Made by a program: the position numbers and the translations under genes. A stretch of 64,000 nucleotides of DNA from Chryseobacterium lathyri. GTDB lineage: Bacteria; Bacteroidota; Bacteroidia; Flavobacteriales; Weeksellaceae. The stretch covers positions 88,512 to 152,511 of the forward strand of contig NZ_QNFY01000014.1 of NCBI RefSeq assembly GCF_003290185.1, read 5' to 3'. The notes beneath the pieces are model-generated. The model was given only the letters and a program-made list of their open reading frames with translations. It ran no database searches and had not been told where the DNA came from. Every line of letters begins with the position of its first letter. Positions within the stretch are counted from its first letter, which is position 1. Shown one piece after another: positions 8,536 to 15,587 of the stretch.

Positions 8536-8808
8536 TTATTTTTGGTAATCTAATAGTAAACTTATACACAATTCTTTCGATTCCGTATTTTCTCTATGCC
8601 AAATCACATCAGTGACGACCAAATAATCTTTCAGTTCTTTAAGTTCTTCATGGGGAAAGAAATCTTCCGTAAATAATTTTTCACCGATTCTTGGAAGAAA
8701 TGGGTAATTCCAATTCACGGGTTTTCTAAAATAATCAATACATAGAAGTACAATCATAGATTTAATTTTATCGGTTTTGGGATTTTTGTATCTATTATAA
8801 CCGTCCAA
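8536..8808 (-). CDS. hypothetical protein, up to 90 aa, possibly truncated
   Basis: A small soluble protein with plausible composition (for example VNWNYPFLPRIGEKLFTEDFFPHEELKELKDYLVVTDVIWHRENTE). The only upstream start in frame is TTG, four codons after an in-frame stop. The first internal ATG (MIVLLCIDYF) would give about 73 residues. The weak start suggests either a non-ATG start or a gene that has lost its 5' end. I do not recognise a family. It is followed by the 39-residue membrane gene. Confidence 0.45.
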   Translation of the reverse strand: MDGYNRYKNPKTDKIKSMIVLLCIDYFRKPVNWNYPFLPRIGEKLFTEDFFPHEELKELKDYLVVTDVIWHRENTESKELCISLLLDYQK

Positions 8809-8944
8809 AAGGTTTTGAGTTTAGACTGGTTTCGGACTACAAAGTTTCAAGTTTTTACACCAGTTAATAGCTTGAATGCGTTTCAGTAAAATCAAATATA
8901 TTTACTGTTTAGAAGTATCATCAGAAATGCAAACAACATAACAG

Positions 8945-9307
8945 TTATACATGGAAGTGTCCTTCATTCCCGGCAATTATAAGAACTTCCTGCGTATGAA
9001 CCGTCAGTAGTTGTATAAAGCGATTTTCAGCAGTCTCAACCAGAGTACCGTTTTCAAGATAGCCAAATTTATGCTCACCTTCCCTGCCAAATACGTACAC
9101 GTACTGTTTTGCTGTATCAAAATAATCATTTGAAATGCGTGGCTCAATGCTAACAGCTATGTTAAAGATAAAGCCCTTTGCCTCTTGGGTATCCACATTA
9201 GAGATCTGAATATCATCAGGTGCAGAGACAATCAATACCTTGATCTTATATTCAATGCCCTCTACGATATCTGTGTATTCAAATGATTTGTTGGTAAATT
9301 CAGCCAT
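8945..9307 (-). CDS. hypothetical protein, 120 aa
   Basis: I chose the ATG complementary to 9305-9307 (MAEFTNKSFEYTDIVEG), because the frame to its right adds only 13 residues that look like untranslated sequence. The product is a small acidic, beta-rich protein with no signal peptide or membrane segment (EYKIKVLIVSAPDDIQISNVDTQEAKGF, FGREGEHKFGYLENGTLV). I do not recognise a family. It stands immediately left of the tandem repeat array, transcribed away from it, so its promoter lies at the edge of the array. Confidence 0.6.
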   Translation of the reverse strand: MAEFTNKSFEYTDIVEGIEYKIKVLIVSAPDDIQISNVDTQEAKGFIFNIAVSIEPRISNDYFDTAKQYVYVFGREGEHKFGYLENGTLVETAENRFIQLLTVHTQEVLIIAGNEGHFHV

Positions 9308-9406
9308 AATATTTTTATTTAAATCTAAAATACAACTAATTTCCAAAATATCTCTCTTGCAGGGATTAATTACTTACTTAGGGTAAAATATACTTATTGA
9401 TGAAGT

Positions 9407-9780
9407 TAACATGCGTAAAAAATGCCCATGTTTTCTTTTCACCTGAGTAATTTTTACCCAGCTTATTATAAGACATGCATAAAAAAGTATCAGGTACATT
9501 GTGATCTTAAATAATTACGATTAAAGCTGAACCTGTGTAAAATTTACCCATGTTTTCTTTTAACCTGCGTAAATTTTACCCACCTTATTGTAGCGCCTGC
9601 GCAAAATAGTATCAGGTACATGTCTGATCTTAAATAATTACAGGCAAAAATTGGAACCTGCGTAATAATTACCCATGTTTTATTCTAACCTGAGTAAATT
9701 TTACCCACCCTATTACAGAACCTGTGTAAAAATGTATCAGGTCATCTACTTACCCTGAGTAAAATGGATACAGGTTCGTG
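9407..9780. repeat. three tandem ~122-125 bp repeats (iteron-like array)
   Basis: Three imperfect copies start near 9408, 9531 and 9656, at spacings of 122 and 125 bp. Each contains three sub-motifs in the same order: CCTGnGTAA...TACCCATGTTTTCTTTT, then ACCTGnGTAAATTTTACCCA, then CCTGnGnAAAA-AGTATCAGGTACAT. Copies 1 and 2 also share GATCTTAAATAATTAC. Many sub-motifs contain GTAAA...TTTAC dyads. There is no gene in the stretch 9308-10333. The position just upstream of the mob genes suggests a binding array for an element-encoded protein (transfer, replication or control). It is not a CRISPR array. Confidence 0.75.
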
Positions 9781-9922
9781 TATTCTCCGCACTTCGATTT
9801 TTGCATATTTTTTCTTTCAACAGCAAAAACCATATAAATAAAATCAAATTGCTGGTTATTAGTGTTTTATAATTTGATGTAAGTGCCTTTTCAGAGTTTT
9901 GAAAAAGTGGGCGACTTTACAG

Positions 9923-9990
9923 AGGCAAGATGTGTCTTTGTATATACAAACTTTTCAAGTTGTATCTCCAAAGACGATCTTGCCTTTTTT
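9923..9990 (+). other. large two-part hairpin followed by T-tract (oriT structure or terminator/sRNA)
   Basis: An outer stem pairs AGGCAAGATGTGTCTTTG (9923-9940) with CAAAGACGATCTTGCCT (9969-9985), and an inner stem pairs ATACAA.CTT with AAGTTGTAT around a TTC loop. Seven T residues follow. As RNA this would be a very stable terminator-like hairpin. As DNA it is a cruciform about 340 bp upstream of mobA, a usual place for an oriT. The sequence alone does not separate these readings. Confidence 0.6.
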
Positions 9991-10035
9991 TGCAAAAAGG
10001 AGAAAAAACAGCGGAACTTGTTTTTTTGTTTTGGG

Positions 10036-10130
10036 GAATATTAGGAACAATATTCCAGATTAGCCCAGTATATTCTTTTTTAATCTTCACATATTCCAGA
10101 TAAGCCCAGCACGTTCTTATTTAGCCCACG
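10036..10130. other. candidate oriT/nic region with direct repeats
   Basis: An AATATT-centred inverted repeat (GGAATATTAGGAACAATATTCC) is followed by two direct repeats of ATATTCCAGATnAGCCCAG (about 10050 and 10090) and a third partial TTAGCCCACG. The block lies between the big hairpin and the mobA start, with no coding potential. Relaxase recognition sites of MobA/MobB-type elements usually lie here. The nick site cannot be placed by eye. Confidence 0.4.
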
Positions 10131-10333
10131 CCCTATGAATACTATTGTTTTCACGATTTTTATGCCCCAATTTTGCAGAAGAAATTTTAATCAGAAAGCA
10201 AAATGAAAACACAGATTTATTTTTCTGTTATTTATCAGAGAGGAAATATTAACCCTTACTTGCCAAGAAGCGCAGAGCTGTTTAAATCGGATAAAGCTTC
10301 ACTAAAGTTATTTTACCATAGGATAAATTGAAA

Positions 10334-10690
10334 ATGGAAAGAGGAAAAGAAGACTTGATTATTATAAGAATTCAAAAATCCAGAAAAGACAACTGGAAGA
10401 AAATCTGCTCAGAAAAGCAAATCTCCCTGACGAGTTTAATTATACATTCGGTAGAAAACAGGATTTTGGATGATGAGAGGCGGAAAGTTTTGAATTTCAT
10501 TGAAGAGCAGGACAACATTTTTGTAAAGATAGAAACGAACATCAATCAGGTAGCCCGGTATGTCAATACAATGAAAGCCATAACCTCTTCTGATGTAGAC
10601 TATTTCAACAGGCAGTTAAGTCAAATTATTGAGTTAAAAAAAGAACAGAATAGCATTTTTAAAAAGATCTATTCCATGATTGGAAAATAA
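10334..10690 (+). CDS. mobA: MobA-like mobilisation accessory protein (ribbon-helix-helix)
   Basis: A 118-residue basic protein starting at ATG 10334 (MERGKEDLIIIRIQKSRKDNWKKICSEKQISLTSLIIHSVENRIL). The N-terminal part resembles the ribbon-helix-helix domain of relaxosome accessory proteins. The C-terminal part (FVKIETNINQVARYVNT) matches the NINQ.AR..N motif of MobC/BmgB-type proteins that bind oriT DNA. It is the first gene of the mob module, about 200 bp from the candidate oriT. An in-frame TTG lies two codons upstream, but ATG is the likelier start. Confidence 0.75.
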   Translation: MERGKEDLIIIRIQKSRKDNWKKICSEKQISLTSLIIHSVENRILDDERRKVLNFIEEQDNIFVKIETNINQVARYVNTMKAITSSDVDYFNRQLSQIIELKKEQNSIFKKIYSMIGK

Positions 10691-10712
10691 AACAAACAGC
10701 AAATTTAATGAT

Positions 10713-11966
10713 ATGCAGAAATTAATATGCAGTCTCGCAGGATTATTTTTCCTTCTTGCAGCTGGAAATATTCAGGGTCAGGTCGGTGTCAATACCACCA
10801 GCCCCGCAGTAACCCTTGATGTTATCGGTAATACGGATAAAAGCAAAGCATTGGATGGCATTATTGCTCCGAGAGTGAAAGGAAGCGAGTTGGCTTCCTA
10901 TACGTACACAACTTTGCAAAAAGGGGCATTGGTCTATGTGACCGAAGCAGCACCGGTACTTTCCGGTCAGGTTGTCCATATCAAAAGTCCTAATGCCTAT
11001 TACTATTTCGACGGTTCGGTATGGGAGCCGCTTTATGGGAGCTTATATGATGTAGTTGAAAGAGGAAACTTTGCCCCGAGATATATTTCGTTTACGGGAA
11101 GCTCCATCACAAAGCAAGGTACAACAGATGCTGCCTTAGGAATGAATCCGCAGACCTATTCGTTGTATTTTGGAAATATGAACCAGATGCACACGGGAAC
11201 GTATAATCTTTCTTACGGCTACGGAGCCCTGCAGAAGCTCTCCACTGCTTCAGGGAATGTCGCCTTTGGAAGCTACAGTTTGAATGGAGTAACAACCGGA
11301 GCATACAATACCTTTATCGGCCATATTTCGGGATATGATCTTTCCAATGCCGGAAAAATTATTACGGGAAATGTGAACGTAGGACTTGGAAATGCAACTC
11401 TGGCAAAACTGACTTCCGGATATAAGAATATAGCAATAGGCCAGTCGGCCCTGAACAGTTTGAATACCGGAAGCTATAATACCATTTTAGGTCAGTCTTC
11501 GGGGCAGTTTATTACAACGGAAAGCAAAAATGTGATGCTCGGGGCGCAGGCCGGAGGCTATATCCGGGGAGAAAACAATGTATTTATCGGAACAGGAGCC
11601 GGGCACAGCAATACGGTAAATACTGTAGAAACTGTAAACAACAGGCTGGTCATACACAGCAATGCAAGCCTGGTTCCTTCCGAAGCTATCGGAACAGAGA
11701 ACGTCGTTGATCTGAGCGCTTCCTGGACCAATGGTTTGATCATCGGTGACTTTGCTGAGCGATGGCTCAAGATCAATGGGACACTGAATCTCAATCCTAC
11801 CTATCATATGGTACCGCAACCTGATACTTCTCATACCCTGAAAGTCGTTGCAAGACCGGACGGAAAACTGGGATTAATTAACGATAATGTGGCGGTCTTC
11901 ATATCCATTCTTGAGACAGCAACCCCGGCACAAAAAATACAGATCAAACAAATTTTAGGCATATAA
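10713..11966 (+). CDS. secreted fibre/adhesin-like protein inside the mob module
   Basis: I place the start at ATG 10713, giving 417 residues that begin with a clear signal peptide (MQKLICSLAGLFFLLAAGNIQG). The frame extends upstream to a TTG overlapping mobA, but that would bury the signal peptide. The mature start QVGVNTTSPAVTLDVIGN is typical of Bacteroidetes surface or tail-fibre-like proteins. The middle is built of repeats of the form G..NTFIG..SG (GAYNTFIGHISG, GNVNVGLGNATL, GYKNIAIGQSAL, GSYNTILGQSSG, GENNVFIGTGAG), as in trimeric beta-roll head domains of adhesins. I infer a surface fibre, possibly helping mating-pair contact. The codon use is more GC-rich than the flanking genes. 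Confidence 0.7.
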   Translation: MQKLICSLAGLFFLLAAGNIQGQVGVNTTSPAVTLDVIGNTDKSKALDGIIAPRVKGSELASYTYTTLQKGALVYVTEAAPVLSGQVVHIKSPNAYYYFDGSVWEPLYGSLYDVVERGNFAPRYISFTGSSITKQGTTDAALGMNPQTYSLYFGNMNQMHTGTYNLSYGYGALQKLSTASGNVAFGSYSLNGVTTGAYNTFIGHISGYDLSNAGKIITGNVNVGLGNATLAKLTSGYKNIAIGQSALNSLNTGSYNTILGQSSGQFITTESKNVMLGAQAGGYIRGENNVFIGTGAGHSNTVNTVETVNNRLVIHSNASLVPSEAIGTENVVDLSASWTNGLIIGDFAERWLKINGTLNLNPTYHMVPQPDTSHTLKVVARPDGKLGLINDNVAVFISILETATPAQKIQIKQILGI

Positions 11967-12027
11967 AATAAGAGGAACAAACCTTAAAGTATAATCCGTA
12001 AGTAGGCGGTTAATATTACCATAAAAA

Positions 12028-13515
12028 TTGATCATAAAAATTATGGAACCAGCGGGTTCCAACTTTCCCGGAGTACAGTATAATGATAAAAAGGTAGAGA
12101 AGGGGAGTGGAGAACTGATGCTGATGAAAAATTTTCCTTCCATCGTTAATGAAAACAGCAGTCAGCAGGAGGTACGGGAATATTTAAGATCCATCTCAAA
12201 TATTGAAAGGGTAAAAAAGCCTCAGTTCCACGCCGTCGTTTCCACGAAGTTCCGGGAGCATACCAAAGAAGAGCTTACCAGCATCGCAGAAAACTTTATG
12301 GATGAACTGGGGTATGGAAAGCAGCCTTTTATTGTGGTGTTCCACAATGATACGGAAAATAACCACACACACATTGTTTCTACCCGTGTTAGTAAACAGA
12401 CCGGAAAGAAAATAGGTGACAGCTACGAAAGGCTTAAAGCACAGCAGGCATTAAGCCGTACCATGGAAAAGCTGTATGGATTAAGTACACAGGAGCAAAT
12501 AGAAAAATTACTGGGTTACCGATACAGCTCTCTTAAGCAACTGGAACTGCTATTAGAAAGAAACGGATTCCGGCTTTCTCCCAATAGGAATGATGAGAAT
12601 ATTCTGGATATACTAAAAAACGGAGCCTGGGAAAAAAGAATTAACGCTGCCGAGCTCAATTTCAGCAGTCAAAAAAAAGATTCCAGGGCATGGCAGTTAA
12701 AAGCGATTCTCTTAAAATACAAAGAACTGAACTCTTGCAAGGTATTCAGGATTGAAGACCACAGGGCTCAGGAAGGTGTATTACCAGAAGAAAAGCACAA
12801 CGAGAACTGGAAGCCGAAAATTGAATTTGAGAGTGAGCTTCAGAAAAAATTGAGGGATGTTTTCGGGATTGATGTTGTATTCCATACTTCTGACAAAGTA
12901 AAAACTGCTGTAGAACTCAAACCTTTTGGATATACGTTAATTGACCATAAGACGGGATCAGTATATAAAGGAAGTGAAATCATGAAAATGAACGAGCTGT
13001 TTGAATTCACTTCCGACACCATAGACAAAAGGCTTTTTGAAAGCTTAAAGGATTACAATATAGCAGATGAGGCTGCTAAACAAGTCCTATTAGAGCATTT
13101 GAAACGCCAGAATCCAGACCATATACCAAAAGATTTTATGCTTTTTGAAACTAAAAAAAGAAAAAATAAAGAAATATTTGGCTCAGTGAGGAGTGAGGTA
13201 AAACAATATCTCAGAACACAGAACGCAAAAGATGTTCACATTATAAAGTCCGAAGACGGTAAATTTTATGCGATACACTCAAAACTACACTATGTAGGAG
13301 AGCTGGAACAGCTGATCGGCGAAAAAGATTATCAAAGATTCCTGAATCCGGCTGAAAAAGGGCAACAGGTTTCAGAGACCCAAAATGAAACACTTGCAAA
13401 AGAACTGAACAGAAGCATCAATGATCTGATTTTTCAATTCAGCAGATCATCAGGAGGATCAGGAAAAGACCCCGTAGAAGAGGAGCGTAAGAAAAGAAGA
13501 AAAAAGAGAAAATAG
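12028..13515 (+). CDS. mobB: MobB-like relaxase (Relaxase/mobilisation nuclease domain)
   Basis: A 495-residue protein with the N-terminal relaxase domain of the MOBP class. The metal-binding histidine motif is visible at residues 112-116 (NHTHI), followed by STRVSKQTGKKIGDSYERLKAQQALSRTMEKLYG, as in Bacteroidetes MobB relaxases. A candidate Tyr cannot be assigned with confidence. The C-terminal half is basic and ends in a Lys/Arg-rich tail. The relaxase would nick oriT and pilot the DNA strand to the coupling protein. It follows the fibre-like gene by 61 bp and precedes the tra operon by 89 bp. Confidence 0.85.
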   Translation: MIIKIMEPAGSNFPGVQYNDKKVEKGSGELMLMKNFPSIVNENSSQQEVREYLRSISNIERVKKPQFHAVVSTKFREHTKEELTSIAENFMDELGYGKQPFIVVFHNDTENNHTHIVSTRVSKQTGKKIGDSYERLKAQQALSRTMEKLYGLSTQEQIEKLLGYRYSSLKQLELLLERNGFRLSPNRNDENILDILKNGAWEKRINAAELNFSSQKKDSRAWQLKAILLKYKELNSCKVFRIEDHRAQEGVLPEEKHNENWKPKIEFESELQKKLRDVFGIDVVFHTSDKVKTAVELKPFGYTLIDHKTGSVYKGSEIMKMNELFEFTSDTIDKRLFESLKDYNIADEAAKQVLLEHLKRQNPDHIPKDFMLFETKKRKNKEIFGSVRSEVKQYLRTQNAKDVHIIKSEDGKFYAIHSKLHYVGELEQLIGEKDYQRFLNPAEKGQQVSETQNETLAKELNRSINDLIFQFSRSSGGSGKDPVEEERKKRRKKRK

Positions 13516-13518
13516 AGC

Positions 13519-13582
13519 CAATGGCTATCAGTTGATCGCCCATAAAAAAATTAACGAACACCTTTAAAACCGATAACCATTG
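13519..13582. promoter_or_regulatory. inverted repeat upstream of the tra operon
   Basis: CAATGGCTATC (13519-13529) pairs, with one mismatch, with GATAACCATTG (13572-13582) across 42 bp, in the only gap between the relaxase gene and the first tra gene. It could be an operator or an RNA structure. Similar phrases recur in Flavobacteriia spacers, so the significance is doubtful. Confidence 0.25.
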
Positions 13583-13604
13583 ACCAACAGCTAACAACCC
13601 AACT

Positions 13605-14258
13605 ATGATTATCACCTTTGCCACCCAAAAGGGCGGAGCGGGAAAAACCACTCTTGCCATTGCATTTGCCAATTACCTTTGTGAGGTTTCCCAAAGGAAG
13701 ATCAAGGCGTATGATTTTGACTTTCAGAAATCTTTTTTCAACAAATGGAAAGAGGACGAATATTCAGAGCTGCCCAGGCTTTATGAAGTGGAACTCATTG
13801 GAGACAATGAAGAAGAGCGGCCTTTTGCAGATCTGGAAAAAATTATAGGCCTTAAGGAAAGCGAAGATATATACCTTTTTGATCTGGCAGGCACACTGGA
13901 CCAGAAATACAGTGACTTACTCATTTACAGCGATTTTATCATCATCCCTTTCGAATACTCTGATGTATCGGTAAAATCGACCCTTGTATTCAAAAACCTG
14001 CTTGGTTTACTCGAAAGTGAGGCAGAGCGGATCTTTATCCGATCCAAATATGACAAAGGCTATAAATATCTTAACCAAAAGGAGATGGATATCGAGATCG
14101 CAAAATATGGAATCCTGATTGAAAGCCCTGTATACAAAAGGAACTGTTTGCAGACCATTAATACGAGTAAGCTTACTTACGAACAACGATATGCCATAAA
14201 AAAGCCATTCAACGAAATCATTGAACAGATCAATGAAACATTACAAATTACCTTGTAA
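13605..14258 (+). CDS. traA: ParA/MinD-type ATPase (conjugal transfer TraA-like)
   Basis: A 217-residue ParA-family ATPase with a deviant Walker A motif at residues 9-16 (KGGAGKTT) and a Walker B-like segment (IYLFDLAGTLDQKYSDLLIYSDFIIIPFEYS). The length suits the short ParA proteins that head tra operons in Bacteroidetes conjugative transposons. There it is thought to position the transfer complex or the element, and no ParB partner is seen here. It starts the co-directional tra block. Confidence 0.8.
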   Translation: MIITFATQKGGAGKTTLAIAFANYLCEVSQRKIKAYDFDFQKSFFNKWKEDEYSELPRLYEVELIGDNEEERPFADLEKIIGLKESEDIYLFDLAGTLDQKYSDLLIYSDFIIIPFEYSDVSVKSTLVFKNLLGLLESEAERIFIRSKYDKGYKYLNQKEMDIEIAKYGILIESPVYKRNCLQTINTSKLTYEQRYAIKKPFNEIIEQINETLQITL

Positions 14259-14294
14259 CACTGATTCCAAAGAAAAACAAAATAAAAATGAAAT

Positions 14295-14831
14295 ATGATA
14301 AAGTATTCACTCATCCTATTAGCAGCTTATTTCCTGTATTATGCCGGAAATATCCTGTACGACCTTTTCTTAAAAAAAGAAAAGATCACTCATGTCGATC
14401 TGACTGAAGAATTTTCAATAGGCGGTTTTGCACAAGCTGATGCTGAACCTCCAAGCCGGATTGGAATTGAAGATGTTGAAAACATCAGTACACCCAAATC
14501 CTTTTTAAAAAAGGAGCTTGATTTCCCAAAACCATCTTCTGCCAATCAGCGTCCGGATCTGGAAGAACTAAGAGAACGATTTGAATCTGAGCAGGATATT
14601 GACGATATGCCTGCACCGGTGAACGATACCAAAACAGCACCAGAAGAAGAGAGCCCATCAGATAACACAAATCATTCTCAGGATATGCCAAGCAAAGCAG
14701 AACAATATCCTAAAAAGGAAAAGGCTGAACCTAAAAAATCCCATTGGAAAGAGCTTCTGAATTTATCGGAGACCACCGTGCAGCTGGTGGCTAATTACGA
14801 TGGCCAAAAGGTCTACCACTCCGTCATCTAA
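14295..14831 (+). CDS. small Tra-region membrane-anchored protein
   Basis: A 178-residue protein with one N-terminal membrane helix (YSLILLAAYFLYYAGNILYDLFL), then a long acidic, proline-rich disordered linker (about residues 40-145), and a short conserved-looking end (HWKELLNLSETTVQLVANYDGQKVYHSVI). It occupies the position of small TraB/TraC/TraD-type proteins between the ParA-like ATPase and TraE in Bacteroidetes conjugative elements. I cannot assign it to one of them. It is probably an inner-membrane accessory factor of the transfer machine. Confidence 0.6.
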   Translation: MIKYSLILLAAYFLYYAGNILYDLFLKKEKITHVDLTEEFSIGGFAQADAEPPSRIGIEDVENISTPKSFLKKELDFPKPSSANQRPDLEELRERFESEQDIDDMPAPVNDTKTAPEEESPSDNTNHSQDMPSKAEQYPKKEKAEPKKSHWKELLNLSETTVQLVANYDGQKVYHSVI

Positions 14832-14948
14832 GCAGTAAGAAACCCTTCAAATTGACCAAATATCATCCTATCATTTGATACGGATAGCATACCCCTTATG
14901 CCAATTCCTAAACACAAAAATTTAATTCTAAACCAATAATTAATCATT

Positions 14949-15269
14949 ATGAACAACAATGTAAAACGCCATGTGGCAGTAAAAAAGATATTGACTGCCT
15001 GTATGATTCTCCTTGCTGTCACGCCTGTATTTGCCCAGGGCGGAGCAACAGCCATCTCTAATGCAGCCAATGACATTAAAGACTACTGGGATCCCATCAA
15101 ACTGATCCTGAAAGCCGTGGGTGGATTGGTCGGCTTTATCGGAGGTCTTAGAGTGTATAACAAATGGACTAACGGTGATCAGGATGTGAACAAAGAAATC
15201 CTGGGCTATGGAGGAGCCATGATCTTTCTGATTGTCGTTCCGGAATTTGTAACCTCATTCTTTGCGTAA
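14949..15269 (+). CDS. traE: conjugative transfer protein TraE (DUF4134)
   Basis: A 106-residue protein with a signal peptide or first helix (ILTACMILLAVTPVFAQGG) and two further hydrophobic helices, containing the family pattern IKLILKAVGGLVGFIGGLRVYNKWTNGDQDVNKEILGYGGAMIF. This matches TraE (DUF4134), a small pilin-like or VirB2-like membrane protein of Bacteroidetes type IV secretion systems. It is separated from traF by 3 bp. Confidence 0.9.
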   Translation: MNNNVKRHVAVKKILTACMILLAVTPVFAQGGATAISNAANDIKDYWDPIKLILKAVGGLVGFIGGLRVYNKWTNGDQDVNKEILGYGGAMIFLIVVPEFVTSFFA

Positions 15270-15272
15270 GGT

Positions 15273-15587
15273 ATGGGATTCTACCTCTACAAGGGGCTCA
15301 AAAAGCCTCTTGTATTCTTCGGACTCAAAGGAAAATATATTTTCTATGCAGTGGGTGTTATTGGAGCCGGAGTCGTAGCCGCACTCATATTATCCAGGTT
15401 TGGATTACTGGGCTCTTTATTGGGGCTTACAGCCACCGGAGGCGGGGTCTATCTCATTTTCAAAAGGCAGGATAAACATGGCCTGTACGATAAAACTAAA
15501 AACTTCGATCAGATTTTCATATTTCCTAAAAGGTTGGACAATAAAAAATTTTTACAGCATGGCAACAACAAAAAAGCAGACATTTAA
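15273..15587 (+). CDS. traF: conjugative transfer protein TraF (DUF4133)
   Basis: A 104-residue protein with the layout of TraF (DUF4133): a short N-terminal segment (YKGLKKPLVFFGLKGKYI) followed by two adjacent membrane helices and a basic cytoplasmic tail. It corresponds in place and topology to VirB3 of other type IV systems. The last 29 nt overlap the start of traG, so the two are translationally coupled, as is usual for VirB3/VirB4 pairs. Confidence 0.85.
   Translation: MGFYLYKGLKKPLVFFGLKGKYIFYAVGVIGAGVVAALILSRFGLLGSLLGLTATGGGVYLIFKRQDKHGLYDKTKNFDQIFIFPKRLDNKKFLQHGNNKKADI

Noticed and set aside
9407..9780. Possible CRISPR array because of regular repeats.
   Set aside because: The units are 122-125 bp, the similarity runs through most of each unit, there are no unique equal-length spacers, and no cas genes are present.
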